In this document: piece after piece, positions 37,767 to 47,353 of the stretch
How positions within the stretch are numbered: position 1 is the first letter of the stretch
How the letters are laid out: each line of letters starts with the position of its first letter
DNA from: Domibacillus aminovorans
GTDB taxonomy: Bacteria > Bacillota > Bacilli > Bacillales > Domibacillaceae
DNA: 64,000 nucleotides
Direction of reading: 5' to 3'
NCBI RefSeq assembly: GCF_001643235.1
Contig: NZ_LQWY01000067.1
Location: 353,538 to 417,537 of the forward strand
The notes under the pieces: model-generated
The model's database searches: none
Told to the model about the DNA's origin: nothing
The model's input: the letters and a program-made list of their open reading frames with translations, nothing else
Made by a program: the position numbers and the translations under genes

Positions 37767-39212
37767 TTAAAAGTTGAAATAGAGAAACTCGGACACTTGC
37801 TGAAGGCGTGTGGCCGAATAGATAAATAGACAGGCCGTCGTAACAGCAATCCATCGCTTCGGTGTAAAATCATCACGCAGCTGAATTGAATTTTTGGCAA
37901 ATAAGACGATGAACAGCGTAATGATCGTCCAGATGGCGATTTCAATAAAGGGCGCGCCAAGTTCGAAGCGGAAAAGAAGCACACTGCCGATCGGCAAATC
38001 GAGGAATTCGATGAACTCTTTTGGCAAAAGTACACCGTTGAATCCAGCCATACTGCGGAGAACCAAGACGGCTGTCTGCAAGTCCGGCGACCGAAAAAAT
38101 ACCCAGGATAGATGGACGAACAAAAACGTTAACAGCCAGGCGATAGGTTTAGATAATGCTCGTCCTGAAGATGCCCAAGCCCGGTTCACCATGCTTGCGA
38201 CCCCGTGCATTACTCCCCATATAATAAACGTCCATCCGGCACCGTGCCAGAAGCCACTGACGAGAAAGACGATGAAAATATTGAGATATGTGCGTGTGCG
38301 TCCTTTCCGGTTGCCGCCAAGCGGAATGTAAATGTACTTAGTTAAGAAGTTGGATAGTGTCATATGCCAGCGCCGCCAGAAATCTTGAATGCTTGTCGCT
38401 TTATATGGTGAAAAAAAGTTCCGGGGCAAGCGAATGTTAAAGAGTAGACCCAAACCAATTGCCATATCCGAATAACCGCTGAAATCAAAGTATAGCTGGA
38501 ATGTATACGCGAGTGTCGTTAGCCAGCTGTCGACGAATGTGAGTGATTCTGACATGGCATAGCCTTTATTTGCCCACGCGGCAAATGTGTCGGCAATGAC
38601 GACTTTTTTAAATAAGCCGATGCTGAAGACGAATAGCCCGAGTGCAACGTTTTTCGATTGAAAGCGCCGATTATCAGGCGATTGAAACTGGTCCATTACT
38701 TGACTGTGATGGATGATAGGTCCAGCGATCAGTTGCGGAAAAAATGTAACAAACAGCGAATAATCTAAAAAGTTATACTCACTCGTTTCTTTCTGATATG
38801 AGTCGACAAGATAGGCAATTTGTTGGAATGTGTAAAAACTGATCGCCAGCGGCAGCAGTAAATTTTTTAATTCAATATTTGCATCAAAAAGAAAATTTAT
38901 ATTTTCTGCAAAAAAGTCGTAATATTTAAAGTAGCCGAGCAATACGACATTAAAAAGAATACCAAGTGTTAATATGGTTTTGCGATGTGAATTTGGATGA
39001 TCTTTGCTAATATAATGGCCGGTCAAAAAGTTAACAGCAAGCGACAGTAAAATAAGCGGCAAGTAAGCGGGGTTCCAGTAGCCGTAAAAAAAGAATGAGC
39101 TGATAAGAAGCCAACTTTTCGCTAGAGTAAAATTCCATTTGTTTAACAGAAAATAAATAATGAGAACGATAGGTAAAAAGAGAAAAATAAATTCAAAAGA
39201 ATTAAAAATCAT
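37767..39212 (-). CDS. MBOAT membrane O-acetyltransferase (PatA-like)
   Basis: 481 residues with about 11 membrane helices. The MBOAT signature is present: NFFSPYKATSIQDFWRRWHM, then the active-site histidine in GFWHGAGWTFIIWG. Homologous to AlgI/DltB/PatA. It would move acetyl groups across the membrane for O-acetylation of a wall polysaccharide, with the gene downstream. Next to slaP-secA2, so the likely target is the SLH-binding secondary wall polymer (inference). ATG at 39212 with ggaggag. Confidence 0.9.
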   Translation of the reverse strand: MIFNSFEFIFLFLPIVLIIYFLLNKWNFTLAKSWLLISSFFFYGYWNPAYLPLILLSLAVNFLTGHYISKDHPNSHRKTILTLGILFNVVLLGYFKYYDFFAENINFLFDANIELKNLLLPLAISFYTFQQIAYLVDSYQKETSEYNFLDYSLFVTFFPQLIAGPIIHHSQVMDQFQSPDNRRFQSKNVALGLFVFSIGLFKKVVIADTFAAWANKGYAMSESLTFVDSWLTTLAYTFQLYFDFSGYSDMAIGLGLLFNIRLPRNFFSPYKATSIQDFWRRWHMTLSNFLTKYIYIPLGGNRKGRTRTYLNIFIVFLVSGFWHGAGWTFIIWGVMHGVASMVNRAWASSGRALSKPIAWLLTFLFVHLSWVFFRSPDLQTAVLVLRSMAGFNGVLLPKEFIEFLDLPIGSVLLFRFELGAPFIEIAIWTIITLFIVLFAKNSIQLRDDFTPKRWIAVTTACLFIYSATRLQQVSEFLYFNF

Positions 39213-39251
39213 TGGATCTCCTCCAGAGAGAAACGATTGACGACAGCGTTA

Positions 39252-39280
39252 ATAATACTATATTTTATTTTTTTCGACAA
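39252..39280 (-). promoter_or_regulatory. Sigma-A promoter of the MBOAT-PatB operon
   Basis: On minus, TTGTCG, 17-bp spacer, TATTAT. Transcription would start about 30 nt before the MBOAT ATG, so the operon is separate from slaP, which ends in its own terminator. Confidence 0.7.
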
Positions 39281-39316
39281 TAAGGCAGTAGATGTGAAAA
39301 ATTCAGTAAATAATAG

Positions 39317-39344
39317 TTGTAAGTCGATAAAAATATGGTAAAAT
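39317..39344 (+). promoter_or_regulatory. Plus-strand promoter of a candidate small RNA
   Basis: TTGTAA, 16-bp spacer, TAAAAT with an extended TGG before the -10. No plus-strand gene follows. Confidence 0.45.
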
Positions 39345-39350
39345 AAACAT

Positions 39351-39442
39351 GTAGTTTCCGTTTTGTATGTAAAATAACTCGTTTGCAAGAATATGGTTGG
39401 TAAAAAGCTGTGAGCATCTGTCCATATGACGGATGCTTTTTC
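39351..39442 (+). ncRNA. Candidate small RNA, about 90 nt
   Basis: Runs from the predicted start near 39351 to a hairpin (agcatctgt / acggatgct, with G-U pairs) and TTTTTC at about 39438. Lies between two minus-strand genes, antisense to the slaP-MBOAT gap. Unknown target. Confidence 0.35.
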
Positions 39443-39453
39443 TAGTTTTAAAT

Positions 39454-39486
39454 AAAAAATCCGGCGAAAACTCGCCGGATTTTTTA
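39454..39486 (-). terminator. Terminator of secA2-slaP
   Basis: Arms aaaatccggcga and tcgccggatttt; it overlaps the slaP stop. T-run on the minus side. Confidence 0.9.
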
Positions 39487-40386
39487 TATTTGTGTTACGT
39501 GTACACTCCATTTTGATAAATCAGGTTTTTCTTTCTTAATAAGAGAAGCAGGGAATATAAATGTCCATGGTTTTGTCGTATTGGCGCGCACTTCAAGATT
39601 GCCGACATTAAACTGACCTTCAGCTACAGTATCGCGGGCCGCATCGATAAGTTTCAGCGGCAGCTTTTCAATGTTCACATTCCGCTCGTATCCGTTACGG
39701 ATCAACAATGAAATATTGAGGTTACCATCTTCAAGAAAACGAGCGTTTAAACCGGTGAAATTCAATTCATCTTTTTGTGGAGCACCTAGTTTTTCGACCA
39801 ATTCTTCAAGTTTTTCTTTTTCAGAAGTTGGGAGAGACTCCTCCCATTTTGGATCTAGGTCCAGCTTATGTTTCCGTGACATTAAATCAAACGCGATCAA
39901 CCAGTTTTCTTTGCCGAGTGCCACCTGTTCATTAACTGAAGCGGAAGGGAACACAAACGTCCACGGACGGCTTGAATCAGCCGGCAGTGCGCCAAGCTCG
40001 TTTAACTGAAAGGTATGGCGTGCTTTTAATTCGTTTTTTTCATTCAATAAAAGCAATGAGACGTCTTCCAGCGAGATCTCTTTTTCGACCGTGTTGCGGA
40101 CAAATGCGGATACGGCCAGCCCAGTCGACTGTTTTGTCCATTCGATTCCAGACAGTGACAATTGATTCCGTTTTAACGCCGGCAGCTCATTGTTTAAAAA
40201 TTGGAGCACATACATTTGTTCTTTTGGCACAGTAATGGATGGATGAAGTGAAAGAGCCGTCGTTACTTCTTCTTCACTAGACGCTGCTGCATCACCGGTA
40301 ATTTCACCGGCGGATATCGCATTTTCACGTCCATCATTTTTCAGATCGGTATCGGGCTTTTCTTTTCGTTTAAAAAAAGACAGCAT
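39484..40386 (-). CDS. slaP: S-layer assembly protein SlaP-like (accessory Sec)
   Basis: 300 residues, no signal peptide or membrane helix. Two tandem copies of a domain of about 110 residues (about 65-165 and 185-300), each ending RPWTFVFP or KPWTFIFP, the SLAP-domain pattern. In Bacillus anthracis SlaP is cytoplasmic and membrane-associated and works with SecA2 to secrete S-layer proteins. It starts 5 nt after the secA2 stop, so the two are co-transcribed and probably translationally coupled. Confidence 0.85.
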   Translation of the reverse strand: MLSFFKRKEKPDTDLKNDGRENAISAGEITGDAAASSEEEVTTALSLHPSITVPKEQMYVLQFLNNELPALKRNQLSLSGIEWTKQSTGLAVSAFVRNTVEKEISLEDVSLLLLNEKNELKARHTFQLNELGALPADSSRPWTFVFPSASVNEQVALGKENWLIAFDLMSRKHKLDLDPKWEESLPTSEKEKLEELVEKLGAPQKDELNFTGLNARFLEDGNLNISLLIRNGYERNVNIEKLPLKLIDAARDTVAEGQFNVGNLEVRANTTKPWTFIFPASLIKKEKPDLSKWSVHVTQI

Positions 40387-40391
40387 AGCGG

Positions 40392-42743
40392 TTATTTCTC
40401 CTTTTTCGTCAATTCGTTTAACAGTGCAGCGGTTTTGACAGAAATATCACGAAGCAGATCGCGGTACGTATTTTGGAATAACTGCAATCCTTCACGTGAA
40501 TAAATACGAATTGGATCTTCTTGTTGATACTGTCGGAGGCCGATACCTTCTTTCAAGCGTGTCATCTGTTCAAGATGCTGAACCCAAAGATGATCAATGC
40601 TGGAAATCATAATTCGCCTCACAAAATCATCCCATTTTGGATCGTACTGTTCTTGCAGCCATTCAATATGCGGCTCAGTCACAGATTCGACAGCTGAAAC
40701 AATTTCTTTTACATGAGAGGGCTCTTCGGGAAGAGGTACGGCACGTCCGCCAAACATCGCCTGCAAATGACCGGATAAAAGATCAATTTTCCATTCTTCA
40801 GAAGACACGTCATCAGTGCAATGAAAGTCAATTTCTTCACGGATAGCCCGTTTAATGATATCGATAAGACGCTCCTGTTGCGTATCATCCTCAATAATAG
40901 CGTTTCGAAGACCGAAAATAACGCCCCGCTGTTCATTAATCACATCATCGAGTTTTAAGTTGTACTCACGCATCGCAAAGTTGGAACCTTCAACGATACG
41001 CTGCACACGGTCCACGAATTCAAGCATCTTTTTATATAATACAAGTCCATCTTCATTCGTTTGCAGTTTTTTCTCAAGCTTCACGAGGTCGTCTTTTGCA
41101 AAACGACGGAACATATCATCTTCAAGTGAAATAAGAAATTCACTTACTCCAGGATCTCCCTGGCGACCAGATCGGCCTTTTAGCTGATTGTCAATTCGGC
41201 GGCTTTCATGTCGTTCTGTTCCGAGCACATACAGCCCGCCAAGTTCAGGAACTCCCGTGCCGAGTAAAACATCGGTCCCGCGGCCGGCCATATTCGTGGC
41301 AATGGTGATGTGACCACGTTGTCCAGAGCGGGAAATGAGCTCGACTTCCTGTTCAACGCTTTTTGCATTTAACAGTTCAAATGAAAGACCAGCTTTTGTG
41401 AAGTAATCGGCGATTTTTTCTGACTGTAAAATGGATGTTGTCCCGACGAGAACAGGTTGTCCTGTTTGGTGACGTGATATGACTTCAGCCGTCACCGCTG
41501 CATATTTCTCTTCTTTTGTCCGATAAATACGGTCCGGCATATCTACGCGCTGAATAGGGCGGTTTGTTGGCACTTTAAATACTTGCATATTGTATACTTC
41601 AAGCAATTCTTTTTCTTCTGTTTTCGCCGTTCCCGTCATACCAGATAAAAATGGATACATACGGAAATAGTTTTGAATGGTAATTGATGCCTGTGTTTTA
41701 TTTTCATCTGTAATTTCCAGATTTTCTTTTGCTTCAATTGCTTGATGAAGACCGTCACTTAGCGTGCGTCCTTCCATTGTCCGGCCCGTAAACATATCGA
41801 CGAGCAAAATAGCACCGTCTTTCACGATATAATCAACGTCGCGCTCAAACATGACATGGGCGCGGACGGCTTGAATCATGTAGTGATACAGTGTTTGATG
41901 TTCAATTTCATATAGGTTATCAACGCCGAACGCTTTTTCTACTTTTTCAATCCCTTTATCGATCAGGCTGACTGCTTTCGTTTCATCATCGAGTTGATAA
42001 TCTTCATCACGGATGAATCGTTTTGCGACACGAGCGCCAATATAATGAAGATCGGCTGCCGGGGGCATTTTGCCGGCAATGATGAGCGGCGTTTTCGCTT
42101 CATCAATTAATACGCTGTCCACTTCATCAATGATGGCGAAATGATAGGGACGCTGTACACGCTGTGAAGGGTGCCAAACCATATTGTCGCGCAAATAATC
42201 GAAGCCGAATTCCGTTCCGACACCGTACGTAATATCTGCTCGGTATGCGGCCTGTTTTTCAGAAGGATCCATCATCGGCAAATTCAAGCCGACAGAGAGA
42301 CCAAGAAATTCATGAAGAGGCCCAATCGTATCATGGTCGCGTTTGGCTAAATATTCATTGACCGTAATAATATGAACGCCTTTTCCTTCGAGTGCGCGCA
42401 AATAACTCGGCAATGATGCGACAAGTGTTTTCCCTTCACCGGTCGCCATTTCGGCAATATTTGCATCTGTCAGCACAAGTCCGCCGATTAGTTGTACGTC
42501 GTAATGTCGCATGCCGAGAACACGTCTGGCAGCTTCACGGACTACAGCAAATGCTTCTACTTTAATGTCATCAACGGATGCGCCGCCTGCCAGCTTTTCT
42601 TTAAACTCGGCTGTTTTTCCGCGCAGCTGCTCATCGGTCAGTCCAGCTATTGTTGATTCGAGTTCATTAATGAGGTCGACTGTTTTTGTATATGATTTAA
42701 TCTGCCGGTCTCCGGCACTTTTTTTTCGAAATAACGAGACCAT
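40392..42743 (-). CDS. secA2: Accessory Sec ATPase SecA2
   Basis: 783 residues. Full SecA motor: Walker A MATGEGKTLVA, DEVDSVLIDEAKTPLI, preprotein cross-linking domain, GTTSILQSE, NMAGRGTD, QLKGRSGRQGDPG. It lacks the C-terminal zinc-binding tail CxCxSG of the housekeeping SecA, as SecA2 proteins do. With slaP next to it, this is the S-layer type SecA2. ATG at 42743 (11 nt after gaggag) is preferred; the GTG at 42755 overlaps the Shine-Dalgarno. Likely exports SLH proteins such as those at 4523 and 50760 (inference). Confidence 0.9.
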   Translation of the reverse strand: MVSLFRKKSAGDRQIKSYTKTVDLINELESTIAGLTDEQLRGKTAEFKEKLAGGASVDDIKVEAFAVVREAARRVLGMRHYDVQLIGGLVLTDANIAEMATGEGKTLVASLPSYLRALEGKGVHIITVNEYLAKRDHDTIGPLHEFLGLSVGLNLPMMDPSEKQAAYRADITYGVGTEFGFDYLRDNMVWHPSQRVQRPYHFAIIDEVDSVLIDEAKTPLIIAGKMPPAADLHYIGARVAKRFIRDEDYQLDDETKAVSLIDKGIEKVEKAFGVDNLYEIEHQTLYHYMIQAVRAHVMFERDVDYIVKDGAILLVDMFTGRTMEGRTLSDGLHQAIEAKENLEITDENKTQASITIQNYFRMYPFLSGMTGTAKTEEKELLEVYNMQVFKVPTNRPIQRVDMPDRIYRTKEEKYAAVTAEVISRHQTGQPVLVGTTSILQSEKIADYFTKAGLSFELLNAKSVEQEVELISRSGQRGHITIATNMAGRGTDVLLGTGVPELGGLYVLGTERHESRRIDNQLKGRSGRQGDPGVSEFLISLEDDMFRRFAKDDLVKLEKKLQTNEDGLVLYKKMLEFVDRVQRIVEGSNFAMREYNLKLDDVINEQRGVIFGLRNAIIEDDTQQERLIDIIKRAIREEIDFHCTDDVSSEEWKIDLLSGHLQAMFGGRAVPLPEEPSHVKEIVSAVESVTEPHIEWLQEQYDPKWDDFVRRIMISSIDHLWVQHLEQMTRLKEGIGLRQYQQEDPIRIYSREGLQLFQNTYRDLLRDISVKTAALLNELTKKEK

Positions 42744-42948
42744 TTTCTTATTCACTCCTCGGAGAACTTTCGATCACCTTATCTTATCAAAAGACGAACT
42801 AAAAGAAAATATAAGGTTCTTTTTCTTCATTTTGATGGATATAAAATGCTTTTACCTTTATAATTATTGAAGTTAAGATGAAATTGTAAAAAAATCGTTT
42901 TACAAAATATATATAAAGATGCTTCTGAATGAACAGAGGGAGGAAAAT

Positions 42949-44016
42949 ATGGTTTTACTTGCCTTTATCATTTGCGTGCTGGCATCGATTGCGATCACGC
43001 CACTCGTAAAAAAGTTTGCCGTTGCCATTGGAGCTGTTGATAAGCCAAACTACCGGAAAGTGCATCAGCGGATTATGCCGCGCATGGGAGGCTTGGCCAT
43101 CTTTATCAGCTTCTTAATTGGCATGGTTGTACTGCGCCCAACTGCACCATTTGAACAGCCGCTGATCAATCCAGCCATTATTATCGGGAGCATTGTTATT
43201 ATTTTAACAGGTGTTCTTGATGATCGGTTTGAGCTTTCAGCGAAAGTGAAGCTGGCGGGACAGCTGCTTGCGGCACTCGTTGTCGTTGTGTATGGCGGTG
43301 TACAAATTAATTTCGTCAACTTGCCATTCGGCGGAACGATTGAATTTGGTTACTTGAGTATTCCACTGACCATTTTATGGATTGTGGCAATTACGAACGC
43401 GATTAACTTAATTGACGGTCTCGATGGGTTAGCTGCAGGTGTTTCCACAATTGCGCTGTTAACAATTAGCTTGATGGCCTTTATGAAAGGCGATCTGTAC
43501 GTGATGAGCGTGGCGTTAATTGTCGCAGGAAGTGCGATTGGCTTTTTGAAATATAACTTTCATCCAGCAAAGATCTTTATGGGAGATACCGGAGCACTGT
43601 TTCTTGGCTTCATCATCAGTGTTCTGTCGTTGCTCGGATTTAAAAACATCACGTTCGTCTCGTTGATCATTCCGATTATCATTCTGGGCGTACCGATTTC
43701 AGACACCATTTTTGCGATTATCCGCCGGAAGCTGAACAATCAGCCAATTTCCGCACCGGATAAGTCTCATTTACATCATTGCCTGCTTCGGACAGGCTAT
43801 ACACATAAACAAACGGTGTTAATTATTTATGCGATTGCGATGATGTTCGGGCTCGCAGCGATTATCTTCTCCATGGCGAAAGTATGGGGAGCTATTATCC
43901 TGATCGGAGTCATTACACTAGCGATTGAACTGTTCGTTGAAAGTGTTGGCTTAATTGGCAACGATTATAAACCGCTTTTGAATTTTGTTAAGGGCGGTAC
44001 GAAAAAGAATTTATGA
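42949..44016 (+). CDS. tagO: Undecaprenyl-phosphate GlcNAc-1-phosphate transferase TagO
   Basis: Starts wall teichoic acid or other secondary polymer synthesis by moving GlcNAc-1-P from UDP-GlcNAc to undecaprenyl phosphate. 355 residues, about 11 membrane helices. Catalytic motifs: GVLDDRFELS (DD), NAINLIDGLDGLAAG, FMGDTGALFLG and SHLHHCLLR. ATG at 42949 is 6 nt after agggagg; an in-frame ATG 30 nt earlier lacks a site. Convergent with tagU. Confidence 0.95.
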   Translation: MVLLAFIICVLASIAITPLVKKFAVAIGAVDKPNYRKVHQRIMPRMGGLAIFISFLIGMVVLRPTAPFEQPLINPAIIIGSIVIILTGVLDDRFELSAKVKLAGQLLAALVVVVYGGVQINFVNLPFGGTIEFGYLSIPLTILWIVAITNAINLIDGLDGLAAGVSTIALLTISLMAFMKGDLYVMSVALIVAGSAIGFLKYNFHPAKIFMGDTGALFLGFIISVLSLLGFKNITFVSLIIPIIILGVPISDTIFAIIRRKLNNQPISAPDKSHLHHCLLRTGYTHKQTVLIIYAIAMMFGLAAIIFSMAKVWGAIILIGVITLAIELFVESVGLIGNDYKPLLNFVKGGTKKNL

Positions 44017-44064
44017 ATAAAAAAATCCCGCTGACCAGAATTGGTTCAGCGGGATTTTTTTATT
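44016..44064. terminator. Bidirectional terminator between tagO and tagU
   Basis: A stem of about 21 bp (aataaaaaaatcccgctg... / ...cagcgggatttttttatt) with a 6-nt loop. It overlaps the tagO stop. Confidence 0.95.
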
Positions 44065-45121
44065 CATATGTTGATTCTTTGTCTGTGCTGTATGTGCCGG
44101 CTTCTTCTTCTAAGCTGCTTTCATCGGAGGCAACAGAAGAATCCGTATCAAGATGGCGCTGCAGTTTTCCTTTTATGACGTCAAGTTCTGTTTCATCTAG
44201 GCGGTAAATGTAGGCACCGGAGCTTGTGAAATCATCTGTACCGGCAAGTGTGAGTGAGTCATAATTGATATGACCGTTTTTACCATATTCAATCAGTGAT
44301 TTCATTTCACTGAATGTCATATTTGTCCGCATGTTTGCTCCAATGGCTTCTAAAATTTCATCGTATTTGGTGATGGAATTCAACGATAACGCTTTTTTGA
44401 CGGTCGCCTGTAAAATATCTTGTTGGCGTTTCCCGCGCTCAATATCGTTATCGTATTTACGCGTACGCGCCAGAGCAAGAGCCTCTTCTCCATCTAATGT
44501 TTGAACGCCAGGCTCTAATTTAATTTCTCCGTGAATATCGTTGGAATTCTTTTCTTCAATTTCAAATGGAACGTCCATTTTAATACCGTCTAAAGCATCG
44601 ACAACATCAACGAATGCATAAAAGTTCATGCGTACGTAGTAATCGACCGGAACGTCAAGCAGTTCTTCAACCGTTTCCATTGTTGAAAGAGGTCCACCTG
44701 TTGCATGTGCATGGTTGATTTTATAGTAATCACCAAGGTCTGGAACATACGCATAAGTATCACGTGGAATGCTTAACATTTTAATCGACTTATCTTCTAT
44801 ATTCAAAGTGGCTAAAACGAGTGCATCGGTTCGCGTGTTCTTACCGTAGTCACGATTAACGTTATCATCAATCCCCATGAAAAGAATAGAAATATTGTCT
44901 TCAAGCGGGTGAACGTCTGCATCGCGTAAGTCTGATTTAGTACGCCCTTCATCCGAATAAGAATCAGTAAAAACCGTCTCGGCTTTCTTATGCAAGTTTG
45001 CCGTATATCCTGCCGCCGTAAATCCAACAAGTAAAACAGGGATAAAAAAGGCGAAAAAGAAAATGCGTCGCTTTTGCGTTTTCCGGCGCCGTCGTCCGGA
45101 TCGTTGATTAGTTGAAGCCAT
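44060..45121 (-). CDS. tagU: LytR-CpsA-Psr polymer-attaching enzyme TagU
   Basis: 353 residues: basic cytoplasmic N-terminus, one membrane helix (about 20-42), and an LCP domain at about 85-300 with NTRTDALVLATLN, SIPRDTYAYVP, INHAHATGG and LARTRKYDNDIERGKRQQ, the arginines that bind polyprenyl pyrophosphate. It ligates teichoic acid or similar polymer to peptidoglycan. An acidic Ser/Glu tail ends the protein. Same neighbour as in B. subtilis. Confidence 0.92.
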   Translation of the reverse strand: MASTNQRSGRRRRKTQKRRIFFFAFFIPVLLVGFTAAGYTANLHKKAETVFTDSYSDEGRTKSDLRDADVHPLEDNISILFMGIDDNVNRDYGKNTRTDALVLATLNIEDKSIKMLSIPRDTYAYVPDLGDYYKINHAHATGGPLSTMETVEELLDVPVDYYVRMNFYAFVDVVDALDGIKMDVPFEIEEKNSNDIHGEIKLEPGVQTLDGEEALALARTRKYDNDIERGKRQQDILQATVKKALSLNSITKYDEILEAIGANMRTNMTFSEMKSLIEYGKNGHINYDSLTLAGTDDFTSSGAYIYRLDETELDVIKGKLQRHLDTDSSVASDESSLEEEAGTYSTDKESTYE

Positions 45122-45213
45122 ATATTTTCTCCTTTTAATGGTTATTTCTTTTTCGAATTTGAAAACAAAGCTATTCTATATTCTACTATGAAACGACAAT
45201 TCCGTAAAATTTT

Positions 45214-45852
45214 TTATTTATTTATGTTTATTTCTGTATATAAAACGTCACCTTCTGTGAAAATAGCTTGTCCATTCGTCAATTCTGTCATTTTTTCACA
45301 AAAAACAGTAACATCTTGCTCTTCAACAAAAACATCTACATTTACATTCTCTGCATAATGTATTTCTTTTATTCGATAAATAGAGGTATGCAGCTCATTT
45401 TCAATTTTCCCAAGCCATGTGTAGTCAATCGATACGGTCATAATTTTCATAAGGCGGCGCTCGACAATACCGATCGCATTCAGCCCTTCGGACGCTGTTT
45501 TTCCGTACGCACGAATTAAACCACCAGCACCAAGTTTAATGCCGCCAAAGTAACGGGTGACTACAATCACGGTGTCTTTGAGTCCACGCTTTTTAATGAC
45601 TTCTAGAATAGGTACACCAGCTGTACCAGACGGCTCTCCGTCGTCGTTTGCCTTTTGAATTTGATCGTGTTCACCGATCATGTAAGCAGAACAGTTATGC
45701 GTCGCATTCCAGTGTTGTTTTTTTATACGATCAATAAATGTTAAGGCTTCTTCAACTGTTTCCGCCCGGCCTACATGAGCAATGAACCGTGACTTTTGAA
45801 TATCCATTTCAAATTCACCGTAGCCTTTTACTGTTTTATAGGTAGATAGCAA
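45214..45852 (-). CDS. yvyE: YvyE/YigZ (IMPACT) family protein
   Basis: 212 residues. N-terminal IMPACT domain with KSRFIAHV, DDGEPSGTAGVPILEVI and TRYFGGIKLGAGGLIRAYG; C-terminal DUF1949-like domain. Function unclear; E. coli YigZ and yeast YIH1 relatives touch translation factors. The TTG at 45852, 8 nt after GGAGG, is the better start; the frame extends five codons into that site. Confidence 0.9.
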   Translation of the reverse strand: MLSTYKTVKGYGEFEMDIQKSRFIAHVGRAETVEEALTFIDRIKKQHWNATHNCSAYMIGEHDQIQKANDDGEPSGTAGVPILEVIKKRGLKDTVIVVTRYFGGIKLGAGGLIRAYGKTASEGLNAIGIVERRLMKIMTVSIDYTWLGKIENELHTSIYRIKEIHYAENVNVDVFVEEQDVTVFCEKMTELTNGQAIFTEGDVLYTEININK

Positions 45853-46006
45853 TTTATTTTCCTCCAATTTGTTTTATTTATAAAGAAATAGGGTATTAAC
45901 TATTGTTCATTATCGTAAAGGAAAATAGTCTGGATGAAAAGCATCCTGCCCGGAAATACTTTTAAACAAATCGTAAATAAACTTTAATGTTCGACATTTA
46001 ATCTAA

Positions 46007-46015
46007 TGATATAAT
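46007..46015 (+). promoter_or_regulatory. Extended -10 promoter of degS-degU
   Basis: TGATATAAT matches the extended -10 consensus; weak -35. It leaves a leader of about 145 nt with two hairpins. Confidence 0.55.
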
Positions 46016-46027
46016 GATAGTATCCTT

Positions 46028-46055
46028 CCCTGTGAGGTTTTCACCGGGTCTTTTT
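46028..46055 (+). terminator. Terminator-like hairpin in the degS leader
   Basis: ccctgtga pairs with tcaccggg (one mismatch) and is followed by tctttttat. It lies just after the promoter, so it could attenuate degSU. Confidence 0.5.
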
Positions 46056-46092
46056 ATCAGTGAATTAAAAAGAACTGCGTATTTTTTCCGCC

Positions 46093-46136
46093 TTCAAAAG
46101 ATACAGTACTAAGGAAAATAGGCTGTGTCTTTTGAA
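46093..46136 (+). promoter_or_regulatory. Long hairpin just before the degS ribosome-binding site
   Basis: A 14-bp stem (ttcaaaagatacag / ctgtgtcttttgaa, one G-U) with a 16-nt loop, about 15 nt before ggagaaggg. Confidence 0.6.
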
Positions 46137-46168
46137 TAGGTATTTAAAAACCGGAGAAGGGATCATTT

Positions 46169-47353
46169 ATGTCGATAAAAAATGCGGATACGAAACTGCT
46201 TGATACGATACTGGATAAAATGGTTGAAACGGTTGATGAAAGTAAAGACCAGATCTTTTCGATTGCTGAACAAAGCAGACGTGATTATGAAACGCTGATG
46301 ACCGAGCTTGAACTCGTCAAAAGTCATATTCAATTTGCCCTTATTGAGCATGAAGAACTGGAAAGAAAAGTGAAAATGGCCCGTCATCGATTGTCTGAAG
46401 TAAGTCGGGATTTCTCTATTTATTCTGAGGACGTCGTGCGGGAAGCGTATGAAAAAGCGCATGATTTACAAATGCAGCTCATTGTGCTGCGTCAAAATGA
46501 AAAGCAGTTGTTGAACCGGCGCAATGACCTTGATCGTCGTTTACTATCTGTCCATACGACGATTGAACGGGCAGAACACCTCGTCTCACAAACGGCTGTT
46601 GTCCTGAATTATTTAACGCAGGACATGAAGCAATTTGGAAAGGCGCTTGAACAAGCTCAGTCGAAACAGGCATTTGGTCTGCAGGTAATGGAAGCACAGG
46701 AAGAAGAGCGGAGGCGGCTTTCACGTGAAATCCATGATGGGCCAGCGCAAATGATGGCGAATCTCCTCGTACGTTCCGATTTAATTGAAAAAATATATCG
46801 AGAGTACGGAGTGGAAGAAGCGTTTAAAGAAATACGCGACTTAAAAAAAATGGTTCGATCTGCCTTATATGAAGTAAGACGGATTATTTATGACCTCCGT
46901 CCGATGGCACTTGATGATTTAGGGTTAATACCTACCTTGAAAAAGTATTTAGCGACGGTTAATGAGTATAACCGCTCTGAATCTGCTAAGCCTGACATTC
47001 AATTCGTTAATATGGGGATGGATAAACGGCTTCCGACAAAACTCGAGGTAGCATTGTTCCGGCTTATTCAAGAATCTGTTCAAAATGCATTAAAACATGC
47101 CGATGCGTCGGTTATTCAAGTGAAATTAGAAATCAACAAAGAACATGTACTCGCTGTCGTGAAAGACAACGGCAAAGGATTTGTTGTAAGTGAAAAAAAA
47201 TCAGGTTCATTTGGTATTATGGGGATGAAGGAGCGGGTTGAGCTTTTGGAAGGGGATATTACCTTTCATTCCAAACCGTCCGAGGGCACAGCTGTTTTAA
47301 TTAGCGTGCCAGTGCTGAAGCAGACAACGATTTATAGGGGGAAAAGAGAATGA
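46169..47353 (+). CDS. degS: Sensor histidine kinase DegS
   Basis: 394 residues, cytoplasmic. N-terminal sensor coiled coil (about 20-165), HisKA_3 dimerisation with phospho-acceptor H189 ([10 protein letters not shown]), and a C-terminal ATPase domain ([30 protein letters not shown]). Phosphorylates DegU to control exoenzymes, motility and competence. Stop overlaps degU by ATGA. ATG with ggagaaggg. Confidence 0.95.
   Translation: MSIKNADTKLLDTILDKMVETVDESKDQIFSIAEQSRRDYETLMTELELVKSHIQFALIEHEELERKVKMARHRLSEVSRDFSIYSEDVVREAYEKAHDLQMQLIVLRQNEKQLLNRRNDLDRRLLSVHTTIERAEHLVSQTAVVLNYLTQDMKQFGKALEQAQSKQAFGLQVMEAQEEERRRLSREIHDGPAQMMANLLVRSDLIEKIYREYGVEEAFKEIRDLKKMVRSALYEVRRIIYDLRPMALDDLGLIPTLKKYLATVNEYNRSESAKPDIQFVNMGMDKRLPTKLEVALFRLIQESVQNALKHADASVIQVKLEINKEHVLAVVKDNGKGFVVSEKKSGSFGIMGMKERVELLEGDITFHSKPSEGTAVLISVPVLKQTTIYRGKRE

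Noticed and set aside
40392-42743. Housekeeping SecA
   Set aside because: It lacks the C-terminal zinc tail, is short, and pairs with slaP, so SecA2 fits better.
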